From the NCBI GenBank assembly GCA_013390945.1, contig JACAUC010000033.1, positions 1 through 32,460 of the forward strand: 32,460 nucleotides of DNA, given 5' to 3'. Source of the stretch: Candidatus Chloroheliaceae bacterium. GTDB lineage: Bacteria > Chloroflexota > Chloroflexia > Chloroheliales > Chloroheliaceae. The stretch's first letter is position 1. Each line of letters begins with the position of its first letter. The notes beneath the pieces are model-generated. The model was not told the origin of the DNA. It was given only the letters and a program-made list of their open reading frames with translations, and made no database searches. Below are positions 7,152 through 16,862 of the stretch, piece after piece. The position numbers and the translations under genes were made by a program.

Positions 7152-8366
7152 ATGTCAGAATATCAATATTACGAATTTCAGGCACTAGATCGCCGTTTAA
7201 CCGAAGCCGAAATGGTGGAACTGCAAAAGCTTTCTAGCCGAGTCAACCTAACCTCGAACCGTGCCGTCTTTGTCTATAATTATGGGGATTTCCGGGGTAC
7301 ACCTGAAGCGGTGCTGGAAAAATATTTCGATGCGATGCTTTATCTGACCAATTGGGGAACACGGCAGTTAATGTTCCGTTTTCCCAAGCAACTACTTAAT
7401 ATCGAAGCGATAGAACATTATTGTATCGAAGGTGCCATTACGCTAGAGACCAGTGCAAAATACGCTACTCTCAATATTTCTATCCACAACGAAGATAGTG
7501 CTGGCTGGGTGGATGAAGATGAAGGTGAAGAGGGTTTGGATCGCATGATCCCGTTGCGTAATGCGATTTTACAGGGCGACTACCGGGCCTTGTATTTTGC
7601 CTGGCTGCGGGTCTGTGAACTGCAATTTGGTACAGGGAGCAATTTAGATTTAGAAGACAAGGACGAGGCTGAAACTGCTAGTGACGATGATACTTTAGGA
7701 GAGTATGATGCCTACGCTCTATTAGAGCTTAGCTCCCCGGAACCACCTATACCACCTAACCTAAAAGACCTAGATGATGCCTTAAAAGCCTTTGTCGAAT
7801 TTTTCGAGATTAACCCACTCTGGATAGCGGTAGGAACAGCGAATAGTCCAGTGGTAGTCAAAGCTAAAGAGCCGTTCGAGCAGTGGATTGCGGCCCTACC
7901 CGAACCAGAGTGCCGTCGGCTATTGTTACGGGCAGCTCAAGATGAATCTAATATCGGCCTTTATATCAGGACTGAGTTGCGTAAACGCTTTGCCGTTGCT
8001 GCTCCACTATCGCCAACCGCCGGTAAGACTCGCACGGTAGCCCAATTGCTGGCGGTAGTACAGGAGAATATTAAACGAGAGACCGAGGAGAGGCAAAAGC
8101 AAGCTGAGCAAGCTCGCCTTAAACGACTTAAAGAGTTGGCTCAACAAGAACCGACCCTTTGGAAAGAGGTTATGGTCGCCATTCAGCAGAAAAACAGCAA
8201 AGGCTACGATCAGGCAGTTAGCCTACTCAGCAAACTTCGTGAACTGGCAGAATCTCGTGGGGAGCAAATCGGTTTCAAGGTACGTGTCGAGCAAATCTAT
8301 AACCAGTTTCCCACGCTCTCCTCTTTGAGGTCTCGCATGATTTCAGCTGGGCTAATCAAGAGATAG
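7152..8366 (+). CDS. Uncharacterised acidic, coiled-coil protein (404 aa)
   Basis: I do not recognise a named family with certainty, though the N-terminal pattern (YYEFQALDRRLTEAEMVEL, then the NLTSNRAVFVYNYGDFRG region) resembles a conserved hypothetical protein seen in Chloroflexota and Actinobacteria. Residues 1-150 form a mixed alpha/beta region with an aromatic LYLTNWGTRQLMFRFP segment. Two strongly acidic stretches follow (WVDEDEGEEGLD and ASDDDTLGEYD). The C-terminal third (about 305-400) is Lys/Glu/Gln-rich and probably coiled coil (KRETEERQKQAEQARLKRLK). There is no signal peptide or membrane segment, so it should be cytosolic. Start ATG at 7152 with GGGAG nine bases upstream. It ends 53 bases before the kinase gene and is probably co-transcribed with it; a functional link to the kinase is inference. 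Confidence 0.8.
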   Translation: MSEYQYYEFQALDRRLTEAEMVELQKLSSRVNLTSNRAVFVYNYGDFRGTPEAVLEKYFDAMLYLTNWGTRQLMFRFPKQLLNIEAIEHYCIEGAITLETSAKYATLNISIHNEDSAGWVDEDEGEEGLDRMIPLRNAILQGDYRALYFAWLRVCELQFGTGSNLDLEDKDEAETASDDDTLGEYDAYALLELSSPEPPIPPNLKDLDDALKAFVEFFEINPLWIAVGTANSPVVVKAKEPFEQWIAALPEPECRRLLLRAAQDESNIGLYIRTELRKRFAVAAPLSPTAGKTRTVAQLLAVVQENIKRETEERQKQAEQARLKRLKELAQQEPTLWKEVMVAIQQKNSKGYDQAVSLLSKLRELAESRGEQIGFKVRVEQIYNQFPTLSSLRSRMISAGLIKR

Positions 8367-8419
8367 GGTAGGGGCATTATTCAAAAGAACAGAATCGTAA
8401 GATTAGGTAGGTAGCAAAA

Positions 8420-10393
8420 ATGGCGATTAGTCCAGGTATAAAGATTGGCGAGCGTTATTTGGTCGAGCGGCGAGTAGGTAGAGGTGGTTTTGCCAGTGTC
8501 TATCTGGCCCAAGACTTAGTCTTGCAGCGTAAAGTAGCAATCAAAGTTATTATACCGGATGAAATCTCCGTTGATAATGATAATGCCAGTACCACCGAGG
8601 CGGGGAAACGTCTGCTAGAATTACTTTCGGAAGCCCGCTTTATCGCCCGCCATCACCACTCCAATATTTTAGATGTCTACGATTTTGGGCAAATGGACGA
8701 CGAAGCCTTTCTAGTAATGCCCTACGCCTCCGAGGGAACATTGCTCCAAAAGCTAAAAGTGGCAGGCCGCTTTTCTTTTGTGCAGACCGGGCATTACCTT
8801 GACCAGATGGCGGCTGGTCTGGATTATGCTCACAATCTGGGTGTAATTCATCGGGATATAAAACCGCAGAATATTTTTGTCTTCAGCGGGGATCAGGTAG
8901 TTATCGGCGATTTTGGTTTGGCAAAAGTACTGGCTAGTACCGAAGGTTTTAGCAACACTCGCGCTAGTGGTACGCCCTCCTATATGTCGCCCGAACAGTT
9001 TGGCGGACGAGTGAGCCGAGTCAGTGATGTTTATTCGCTAGGAGTAGTAGTCTACCAAATGTTAACCGGACAATTACCTTTTATTGCTCAGAATCTCGCC
9101 GAGATGATGTTTGCCCACATTCACACTCCGCCACCGCCTTTGCGTCACCTACTACCAGACGCACCACCAGCCCTAGAAGCGGTGCTATTGCAAGTTATGG
9201 CAAAAGACCCAGCCCAACGTCCGCCTAGCGCGGGTGAGTTTGCCCGGCGTTATCACCAAGCATTAGCTGGTTATGAAAATCCAGCTTCCTTGCGAACTGT
9301 GCCAATGATCAATGACCCAGCAATAAGACCGTTGGCCCCGGATAGTACTCTTCCCCAACCGATTTCCACTCGCCCCTCTGAAGAGCGAACCTCCACCCAA
9401 GCAGGGCTTAGCGAAGGTGGCCCTGTCTCTATTCGCTCAGCCCTGACACAAGCCCATTCTTGGCACCCGACCGGAATAGGGGGTGGGCTACTGGCGGTAG
9501 TTATTGTTCTGGCTGTGCTACTCTTTACCAATCTCTCTGGTTCCCATTCTACTCCTACCAATATAGCGTCTCTTAACCCTACTTTCACTCCAGTGGTAGT
9601 GATAAAAGAGATAACCTCCACCCCCACTACGCTAACGGCAGCGTCCCTAACCAGTGTTATATCCGATACGGTTACACCTACAACAGCGGTGGTACCTCCT
9701 AGCACCTCTGTTCCAAATTATCCGGTAGTCATTACCTCAACCGTTGCACCCAACAATAACTTGGTAATTACTGCCCCACCTCAAGAACAAATAACTCCTG
9801 TTTCGCCTAACTCTAACCCAACTCCTACTTTTACCGCTACTCCTAACCCTACCTTTACCGCCACTCCTAACCCAACCCCTACTTTTACCGCCACTTCAAT
9901 CCCCTGTGGCATTGCTGCCCGGCGCGGCTTTGGACAGATCTATACTACCCACAGGGAAGTAGCCCAAAAGTTAGGCTGTCCCGCCCAAGCAGAAGAGCTG
10001 GCTACGCTGGCTTATGAGGCTTTCAACGGTGGGTTTATGCTCTACAGCCAAATAGCCGATCAAATTTATGCCTTTTATAGCTCTGGCGAGAGTGGCACTT
10101 GGCAAGGCTTTCCCAATACCTTCCGCTTTAGCGATCCTCCCCCAACACCCTTTGCTTCGGGCTGTGCCACTCTACCGATCAACGGTTTTTATAAGGTCTG
10201 GGCAACCAACCCAACGGTGCGTAACAGGTTGGGTTGTCCGCTTCAGCCTGAGAACAGCAGTGCCGGGGCCGCCTCGCAAAAGTTTGCAAATGGCACGATG
10301 TTCTTCTATCCTAACACCCGCAACGGTCCGCGCGTCTATGTACTCTACAAGGATGGAAATTACCTTGACCTACTGAATACCTTTATCGGGTAA
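8420..10393 (+). CDS. Membrane-anchored Ser/Thr protein kinase with paired LGCP-type extracellular repeats
   Basis: Hanks-type kinase of 657 residues. The catalytic domain (about 10-275) has the Gly loop GRGGFASV, Lys42 in VAIKVI, the catalytic loop HRDIKPQN (His144, Asp146), DFG with Asp164, and the SPEQ activation-segment end, so all key residues for activity are present. A polar linker leads to one transmembrane helix (about 352-372). It is followed outside the cell by a Thr/Pro-rich stalk with repeated PTFTAT units, then two related repeats starting at Cys496 and Cys582. Each repeat holds an LGCP motif, an (F)NG(G/T)M motif and a tyrosine-rich end. No PASTA domain is seen. This is a receptor-kinase layout with an unknown ligand. 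It follows the 404-residue protein by 53 bases and converges with the molybdoenzyme gene, 4 bases from its stop. Confidence 0.93.
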   Translation: MAISPGIKIGERYLVERRVGRGGFASVYLAQDLVLQRKVAIKVIIPDEISVDNDNASTTEAGKRLLELLSEARFIARHHHSNILDVYDFGQMDDEAFLVMPYASEGTLLQKLKVAGRFSFVQTGHYLDQMAAGLDYAHNLGVIHRDIKPQNIFVFSGDQVVIGDFGLAKVLASTEGFSNTRASGTPSYMSPEQFGGRVSRVSDVYSLGVVVYQMLTGQLPFIAQNLAEMMFAHIHTPPPPLRHLLPDAPPALEAVLLQVMAKDPAQRPPSAGEFARRYHQALAGYENPASLRTVPMINDPAIRPLAPDSTLPQPISTRPSEERTSTQAGLSEGGPVSIRSALTQAHSWHPTGIGGGLLAVVIVLAVLLFTNLSGSHSTPTNIASLNPTFTPVVVIKEITSTPTTLTAASLTSVISDTVTPTTAVVPPSTSVPNYPVVITSTVAPNNNLVITAPPQEQITPVSPNSNPTPTFTATPNPTFTATPNPTPTFTATSIPCGIAARRGFGQIYTTHREVAQKLGCPAQAEELATLAYEAFNGGFMLYSQIADQIYAFYSSGESGTWQGFPNTFRFSDPPPTPFASGCATLPINGFYKVWATNPTVRNRLGCPLQPENSSAGAASQKFANGTMFFYPNTRNGPRVYVLYKDGNYLDLLNTFIG

Positions 10394-10397
10394 ACGG

Positions 10398-12017
10398 TCA
10401 ACTGGCACTTATGCTGACGGTATGATAACCAGTGGCTCCCTTCGGAAAAGGAGAATTAACCTGCATATCCTGAAGTAGCCCTGTACCATCGGTAGCCCGT
10501 ACCTTCAGGATATAGGTCTTATTGCCGCCCGGTGGAACATTCCATTCTAACCGCCACAAGGCCCAACTTGTATCTGAAAGGGCGGGTTTAACTATCGCCT
10601 CGCGCCAAGTTTCGCCATTATCGCTACTGACCTCCACTTTTTTGAGACCTCTGGCTCCCGCAAAGGCGATACCCTTCAGTGTAACCACTTGCCCCGCTTT
10701 AAGCTGATCGCCATCTGCCGGAAAAGTAAGTGCCGACTGAGTTTGGATCTGGGCCAGATTATCCCAGCCCTGTTTTTGCCAAAAACCCTCAAACTCGGTA
10801 TCAACTAGCGTGATACTTGTAACCCATTTGGCATTTTTCATCCCATAGATGTCGGGAATGAGCACTCGAACCGGATAGCCATGGTCGTCGGTAAGAGGCT
10901 GATTGTTCATTTCGTAGACTAGCAGAGTGCGTGGGTCAAGGGCCACCTTTAACGCAATGCTATCGGTATAGCCATCGGCGCAGGTAAAAACCACCTTTTG
11001 CACCCCCGCTTTTACTTCAGCCTCTTCCAAAATACCCTTCAAGGGTGTACCCCGCCACTGTGCGTTACCTATGTATCCGCCACCCACCGGATTGCTGATA
11101 CAAGTCAGCGTATGATAGCGCAACTCATTGGGCAACTGCTTAATTCTGGCATAATCAAAAGTGAGTGGATTCTTGACCAAGCCTTTCACTTCTAGCTTCC
11201 AGCCTGACCCATTCACTTTAGGGTTAAAGGCGTTTTTAGAGACTTGATAGAATTTTTCGGTAGGGGTTACTTCGCCCTCAAGTGTACCATCCGGGCGCAG
11301 GTCTCCCAGCGAAGTACGATAAAGGCTATCGGCTGGTTTGAAAAGGTTTGTGCCAATTCCCACCCCAACCGCTGCAATAAAAATTGTACTGACAAAGGCA
11401 ATAAAGCGGCGGCGACTGGTTTGCTCTTCAATTGGCGTTTCCTTTCGCTCCTTTAGAGTCAGGTCACTACCCACCGCCACCGGGACAAGATAGAGGAAGA
11501 GAAAACCGAAAGCCAAACCATAGAGCAGGAAGAGTACAAAGGAGGAGGCTAAAATCGGAAACTGGTCATTTCCCAGCGTACTGCCCAAGAAGCCAGCATC
11601 TAGCAAGGGTAGTACCCCTATCATAAAGAGGAGCCAAAATCCCGCCACCAAGAGGAAAGTATTGCGGAAAAGCGTCAGGGGATTTTCAAGGCAAGGCCAG
11701 AGCCAAACCAGCAGTAGCCCTAGCAGTCCGCCAAACCAGACCTGCCCCAACAAGACCCCATAAAAGACGAGTTCCTTACCTAGCGGCCCGATAGCCTGAA
11801 TTACCCCTTCGGTAAAGCTGGCTGGAACCAAACCTGCAATGCCATCGGCAATCAGGTTAGCCAACGTCCGGTGAACCAAACCGAGGGCCAACGAGAGCCA
11901 CATAGACCCGGTAAAGACCATTCCGGCGATAGCACCCGCCGCAAAGACGGATCGTTTATTATCAAGCCCATTATAATAAACAGCTTGGGCGGTTTTTTTA
12001 TCGGTTAACAGAGCCAT
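10398..12017 (-). CDS. Membrane-anchored sulfite-oxidase-family molybdopterin oxidoreductase
   Basis: The 539-residue protein begins with about four transmembrane helices (roughly 25-49, 82-108, 121-140, 157-182). A fifth hydrophobic segment at 205-222 is preceded by SRRRFIAF (201-208), which resembles a Tat motif. The remainder is a sulfite-oxidase-type molybdopterin domain (about 250-420) with the candidate molybdenum ligand Cys306 in HTLTCISNPVGG, RGTPLKGIL, TCADGYTDSI and DDHGYPVRVLIPDIYGMK. A C-terminal Ig-like dimerisation domain follows (VEVSSDNGETWREA). It probably oxidises or reduces a small anion or methionine sulfoxide outside the membrane; the substrate cannot be read from sequence. 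Start ATG at 12017 with GAGGTG just upstream. No cytochrome partner is adjacent. Convergent with the kinase gene. Confidence 0.88.
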   Translation of the reverse strand: MALLTDKKTAQAVYYNGLDNKRSVFAAGAIAGMVFTGSMWLSLALGLVHRTLANLIADGIAGLVPASFTEGVIQAIGPLGKELVFYGVLLGQVWFGGLLGLLLVWLWPCLENPLTLFRNTFLLVAGFWLLFMIGVLPLLDAGFLGSTLGNDQFPILASSFVLFLLYGLAFGFLFLYLVPVAVGSDLTLKERKETPIEEQTSRRRFIAFVSTIFIAAVGVGIGTNLFKPADSLYRTSLGDLRPDGTLEGEVTPTEKFYQVSKNAFNPKVNGSGWKLEVKGLVKNPLTFDYARIKQLPNELRYHTLTCISNPVGGGYIGNAQWRGTPLKGILEEAEVKAGVQKVVFTCADGYTDSIALKVALDPRTLLVYEMNNQPLTDDHGYPVRVLIPDIYGMKNAKWVTSITLVDTEFEGFWQKQGWDNLAQIQTQSALTFPADGDQLKAGQVVTLKGIAFAGARGLKKVEVSSDNGETWREAIVKPALSDTSWALWRLEWNVPPGGNKTYILKVRATDGTGLLQDMQVNSPFPKGATGYHTVSISAS

Positions 12018-12182
12018 TTTTCACCTCGCTCTAACACCAATTCCAAAAAGTTTAAGTCAGATCTTGAGATGCCGCTTGGTCAATTGGAGAATTGAAGGTG
12101 GAGCCTATCTTACCAAGAAAGATGCGGAGGATTTGAGCAACGTTAATCAAGTTTAGATTTAAGAAAGCGTTCTAAAACTATT

Positions 12183-13055
12183 TTACCATGAAATACGCAG
12201 GGGTTTTTGAGCAACCATCGGTACTTCCCCACTGAGAAAGTTTGTAATATTAGCTTGAGTAACTGAAAGCAACAAAGCCGCTCGCGCTACTTTTTCGCCC
12301 CCCCCAATTTCAATTAGGCTGGTCTCTATGCACTGCTCCTTAACTTCCACCAAGCGGAAACCAAGACTAACTAGAGGTGCGGCTGTTTGGATCGCTACCC
12401 AGTTCTCACGGCGAGCTTGGCTATTGGTGTGGTTGTGACCGCAGAAGTAAAAACCTACCCCCTCTCTCTTTTGAGCTAAAGCCTCCCAGACTGCCGAACT
12501 ATTACGAATACTCAAGTGGGCGAGTGAGGCCCACTTGGTTAAGTTGTAGAGGGGATGATGACCTAAGACAAAGAGTGGCTCATCTCTTTGTGACAGGTCA
12601 ACCTGTTGAGCCAGCCAATCCAACTGCTTAGGGTCAATCAGGCCAGCAGTATCTAGCGGCTTGGCATATTGAGCAGTATTTAATACCAGAAAAGATTTGG
12701 TATTGGGCTGAGCAGAGGGTTGGGCTTGACCTTGTTCATCCAAATGTAGCGCAAAATAGCTCGGCTGCGGATTATCGTTATATTGTGCGACTTTCTCTGG
12801 AGTCAACCTAAATAGATCATGATTACCATTTACCATGTAATAATGACGGACTCCGGCGCGGTGGGCGATTTCCCGCAATCCGACCAATTCGGAGGTCTGG
12901 CTAGTATGGCTCACATCTCCAATAAAGAAGACCGCATCCGCTTGAATAGCCGCCACCCGCTCGAAAAGCCGAGTATAAAACTCATCCCGCAGAGTAGACA
13001 AGCGGCGCGAGAGATAGAAGGAATAATGTAAATCGCCCAAAATAACAAAACGCAT
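12183..13055 (-). CDS. Calcineurin-like metallophosphoesterase
   Basis: A 290-residue cytosolic phosphoesterase with the complete dinuclear-metal signature: GDLH (Asp8, His10), GDVSHT (Asp47), GNHD (Asn78, His79), GHHPLY (166-167) and GHNH (206-209). Substrates in this superfamily range from phosphodiesters and nucleotides to phosphoproteins, so no specific substrate is assigned. I choose the ATG at 13055 because MRFVILGDLH is the normal family start. The longer frame (to 13121) would overlap the upstream ABC gene and add 22 unrelated residues. It lies 13 bases after the sugar-binding lipoprotein gene and is probably co-transcribed with it. The ribosome binding site is weak (AGG), suggesting translational coupling. 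Confidence 0.88.
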   Translation of the reverse strand: MRFVILGDLHYSFYLSRRLSTLRDEFYTRLFERVAAIQADAVFFIGDVSHTSQTSELVGLREIAHRAGVRHYYMVNGNHDLFRLTPEKVAQYNDNPQPSYFALHLDEQGQAQPSAQPNTKSFLVLNTAQYAKPLDTAGLIDPKQLDWLAQQVDLSQRDEPLFVLGHHPLYNLTKWASLAHLSIRNSSAVWEALAQKREGVGFYFCGHNHTNSQARRENWVAIQTAAPLVSLGFRLVEVKEQCIETSLIEIGGGEKVARAALLLSVTQANITNFLSGEVPMVAQKPLRISW

Positions 13056-13068
13056 TTTTAACCTATTT

Positions 13069-14475
13069 TTAGCCACCCGGATTATTAAGGATGGGCTCAA
13101 CTTTGGCGGGTAGCTGGGCAAAGACGCTGGCGGCGGTAGCCTTTCCTTGCCAGACCGGTAGCAATTCGGTATCCATCAAACTATCCACTTCATTAGAACG
13201 TAGAAATATGGGATACTCCCGGCCCTTAGCCGTTTCATCCAGAAAGACACTACTATTATATTTGACACTCTTTAGATAAATATTATCTTCCCGAATTGAC
13301 TGGCGAGAAGGAACCATCAGGCCAGTGCTAGAAAAAAGAGTCTGTCCAAAATCGCTACTCAGAAACTTCAGGAAAGTCCAAGCTTCGGCCTTATGTTGGG
13401 AGTTTTTGTTTAGCGTATAGCCCGCCCCAGCTATGACGTTCACCGACTTTTTACCCTGCGGCAAAGGCACGACATCCCAATGTAGGTCTTTTGCTTTGCT
13501 ATAAGTTGGCACTAAGGCATGGTTCCCAAACGTCATGGCTACTTTACCCTCCACAAACATTTTGGCAATTTTTTCGCTGCTATCCATCTGGTCAGGTGGT
13601 GGCGCAACTTGCTCTTTGTTGATTAGATCGGCAAAGAACTGTACCCCGTCTATGGCTTCCTTACTATTCAGCAATAATTTAGTAGGAGGCTGGGGGGATT
13701 TAAATTCGTTGTAAATTTCACCTCCGTTTTGCCAGACCCATAGTTTCCACCATTGGTTAGGCTCAAAGGCAAACCCATAACGGCTAATTTTGCCTGTGTT
13801 TGCATCTCGAAGAGTCAACTTGCGACTGGCATTTAACAAGTCCTGCCAAGTCCAGCCTGCTTTGGGAAGCTCAACCCCGGCCTCCTTCAAAAGATCAAGA
13901 TTTACATAGATAACCTTAGTATCATTATCACGGGGTAAGCCATAGAGATCTCCGTTAAAGCGGAAACTATTAAGTAGCGGAGTGTAAAAATCTTCGAGGT
14001 TTAATCCAGCTTTATCTTTAGCGAGATAAGGCTCTAGGTTTTCAAGTAGACCCCCTTTAGCATAACTGGTAATAAAACTCAAAAACATCACATCGGGGGC
14101 TTTATCGCCGACCCATTCGGTTTTAAGTTTGGTAAAATAATTTCCCCAAGAATCGTTCAAGACCTGAATCTTGATACCGGGATTTCCCTTCTCAAATTCC
14201 TTGATAATATTGGAGTTAATGGCGGTTTCGTCTTTATCGCCCCAATAAGACCAAGTAATCGTAACCGGATTGGCAGCACTAGCAGGTGAGCCAATGGTAG
14301 GAGCGAGGCTAGAGGTAGTTGAGTTAGCCAGAGGCGAAGTAGTCGGGTCGCCGCAAGCTACAAGTAGTAAACTGCTTAGCAAAAACCAGCAAAGAGTCGG
14401 GATAACGTAGCGAAATTTCCTTTTGAAAGAGTCCGGGGATAAACAGTCTCTCCTACGAGAAGTTAAACTTGGCAT
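13069..14475 (-). CDS. Sugar-type ABC transporter substrate-binding lipoprotein
   Basis: Family 1 extracellular solute-binding protein, 468 residues. A basic N-terminus and hydrophobic segment end in the lipobox LLVAC with Cys41. A Ser/Thr/Ala-rich linker precedes the binding domain, with VTITWSYWGDKDE, the typical FEKGNPGIKIQVLNDSWGNY, DVMFLSF, LYGLPRDNDTKVIYVN and AWTFLKFLSSDFGQ. It should capture an oligosaccharide or polyol and hand it to MalFG-type permeases, but none is in the window, so it is an orphan here. Start ATG at 14475 with AGGAGGAG seven bases upstream. It follows uppS by 89 bases in the same direction, a position where cdsA or dxr is often found in other genomes. Confidence 0.9.
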   Translation of the reverse strand: MPSLTSRRRDCLSPDSFKRKFRYVIPTLCWFLLSSLLLVACGDPTTSPLANSTTSSLAPTIGSPASAANPVTITWSYWGDKDETAINSNIIKEFEKGNPGIKIQVLNDSWGNYFTKLKTEWVGDKAPDVMFLSFITSYAKGGLLENLEPYLAKDKAGLNLEDFYTPLLNSFRFNGDLYGLPRDNDTKVIYVNLDLLKEAGVELPKAGWTWQDLLNASRKLTLRDANTGKISRYGFAFEPNQWWKLWVWQNGGEIYNEFKSPQPPTKLLLNSKEAIDGVQFFADLINKEQVAPPPDQMDSSEKIAKMFVEGKVAMTFGNHALVPTYSKAKDLHWDVVPLPQGKKSVNVIAGAGYTLNKNSQHKAEAWTFLKFLSSDFGQTLFSSTGLMVPSRQSIREDNIYLKSVKYNSSVFLDETAKGREYPIFLRSNEVDSLMDTELLPVWQGKATAASVFAQLPAKVEPILNNPGG

Positions 14476-14564
14476 TATGCTTCTCCTCCTAAATTTTAGG
14501 CCACAAAAAAATCAAAGATCCATCAAAAGTGATAATCTAAAAATGCTCAAATCGAACTTTATAG

Positions 14565-15359
14565 CTATGCCCCTGTGCCTAGAATCTGTTCGGGAGCTTT
14601 GCCAAACTTGCGTAACCGTCGCCCATAATCAATTATGGCTTGGCGAAACTCATTTTTACCGAAATCCGGCCAAAACATCGGAGTAAACCAGTATTCACTA
14701 TAGGCGGCCTGCCAAATCAGGAAGTTACTAAGGCGTTGCTCTCCAGCAGTGCGAATAATCAAATCTGGATCGGGCGAAGTAGTGGAATAGAGAAAGCGGG
14801 TTATTAATTCTTCGGTAATTTGCTCGGAGGGTACACCTTGGGCAATAATTTGGCGTACTGCATCCACAATCTCAAGTCGTCCACCATAGTTATAGCAAAC
14901 GTTAAGAATCAACTTGGTATTATTAGAGGTCTTATGAGTTGAAGCGGTGATCGCTTTACACAGGCCAGGGTTGAGACCATCGAGTCGTCCTAAATGGCAA
15001 ATACGCACCCCTTCGGCGTGGAGTTTTGGTGTTTCACGTTCAATTACCTCGCCTAAGATTGCCATTAAGCCACGTACTTCCTCGTCTGGTCGGTTCCAAT
15101 TCTCGGTAGAAAAGGCGTAGAGTGTCAAGTGTTTTACGCCATAGCGAATGCAACTTTCGACAATGCGCCGGATATTTTCAGTTCCAGCGCGATGTCCGGC
15201 AAGTCGGGGCAAACCACGTTCTTTGGCCCAACGTCCATTGCCGTCCATAATAATGGCGACATGACAAGGTACACGGTCGGGATCAATTTCCAAATCGGCC
15301 TCGTCAAGGGCTTTCACTTCAGCTTTAGCAGTATTTCTGGCCCGTTTAAAGTTGATCAT
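14565..15359 (-). CDS. uppS: Isoprenyl transferase (undecaprenyl diphosphate synthase)
   Basis: Cis-prenyltransferase that extends farnesyl diphosphate with isopentenyl units to make the lipid carrier for peptidoglycan and other wall polymers. The protein has 264 residues. HVAIIMDGNGRWA carries the catalytic Asp39; LTLYAFSTENWNRP and the C-terminal RTAGEQRLSNFLIWQ with SEYWF are diagnostic. The first 30 residues are a charged extension ahead of the family core. Start ATG at 15359; AGAGGT lies about 11 bases upstream, inside the end of frr. The frr-uppS gap is only 7 bases, so the two are almost certainly translated from one message in the rpsB-tsf-pyrH-frr-uppS order. Confidence 0.96.
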   Translation of the reverse strand: MINFKRARNTAKAEVKALDEADLEIDPDRVPCHVAIIMDGNGRWAKERGLPRLAGHRAGTENIRRIVESCIRYGVKHLTLYAFSTENWNRPDEEVRGLMAILGEVIERETPKLHAEGVRICHLGRLDGLNPGLCKAITASTHKTSNNTKLILNVCYNYGGRLEIVDAVRQIIAQGVPSEQITEELITRFLYSTTSPDPDLIIRTAGEQRLSNFLIWQAAYSEYWFTPMFWPDFGKNEFRQAIIDYGRRLRKFGKAPEQILGTGA

Positions 15360-15366
15360 GCTAACG

Positions 15367-15924
15367 TTATACCTCTAAAATCTCTTGTTCTTTATGGCTA
15401 CCGATAGCTTCAGCCTCCTGAGTGTAGCGGTCGGTCAGGTGTTGAATCTTTTCATGGGCGCGTTTATCTTCATCTTCACTGATTAGCTTCTCGTGTAACA
15501 ATTCCTTCAAGTCACTCAGATGATCGCGCCGGACATTACGGATAGCGACGCGGCTCTCTTCCACCTTAGATTTGACTACCTTGACCAGTTCCTTGCGGCG
15601 CTGTTCGGTAAGCGGCGGAATAGCGATCCGAATAACTTTACCGTCATTGTTAGGATTAAGTCCCAACTCCGACTTTTGGATAGCCTTTTCGATAGGCCCC
15701 ATGGCATTTTTATCCCATGGCTGAACCACCAGTAAACGCGGTTCGGGGGCCGTAATACTTGCCATTTGATTGAGCGGCGAGGTAGTACCGTAATATTCAA
15801 CATGTAACCGCTCGATTAAGCCGGGCGAGGCTCGCCCGGTGCGGATATTACCCAACTCGCGTTTTAGGGCTTCATTCGCCTTTTTCATTTTGTCTTCGGT
15901 CTCAGACAACACATCCTCTATCAT
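15367..15924 (-). CDS. frr: Ribosome recycling factor
   Basis: Splits post-termination ribosomes together with EF-G. With the ATG at 15924 the protein has 185 residues, exactly the E. coli length. It shows the family stretches [54 protein letters not shown] and [19 protein letters not shown] lies five bases before this ATG; the TTG at 15942 that would extend it by six residues overlaps that signal and is rejected. It lies 73 bases after pyrH and 7 bases before uppS. Confidence 0.97.
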   Translation of the reverse strand: MIEDVLSETEDKMKKANEALKRELGNIRTGRASPGLIERLHVEYYGTTSPLNQMASITAPEPRLLVVQPWDKNAMGPIEKAIQKSELGLNPNNDGKVIRIAIPPLTEQRRKELVKVVKSKVEESRVAIRNVRRDHLSDLKELLHEKLISEDEDKRAHEKIQHLTDRYTQEAEAIGSHKEQEILEV

Positions 15925-15997
15925 AAAGAACTCCTGTAGCAATTTACAGCAAGACCAGCCTCTGCACTATCAGGCTGCGCTGCTGTTATGTGATTGC

Positions 15998-16768
<771 letters not shown>

Positions 16769-16826
16769 TTAAAGAGCTTTATTAAGCACAACGCTTTTAA
16801 AGTAATTTTGTTTCACGCTGTTGGCT

Positions 16827-16832
16827 ATTATA
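16827..16832 (-). promoter_or_regulatory. Possible -10 box of a pyrH promoter
   Basis: A perfect TATAAT on the minus strand lies 115 bases upstream of pyrH and downstream of the tsf hairpin. The matching -35 position holds only AT-rich sequence with no good hexamer, so this is tentative. Confidence 0.3.
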
Positions 16833-16862
16833 CCCTAAAAGCTCTAAAAAGATATTAAGAAA

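Noticed and set aside
9271..9705. A 144-residue minus-strand protein
   Set aside because: It is the complement of the Pro/Thr-rich linker of the kinase, a low-complexity region that leaves the opposite frame open by chance.
13056..13121. Longer N-terminus of the phosphoesterase
   Set aside because: It would overlap the upstream lipoprotein gene and add 22 residues before the standard MRFVILGDLH start.
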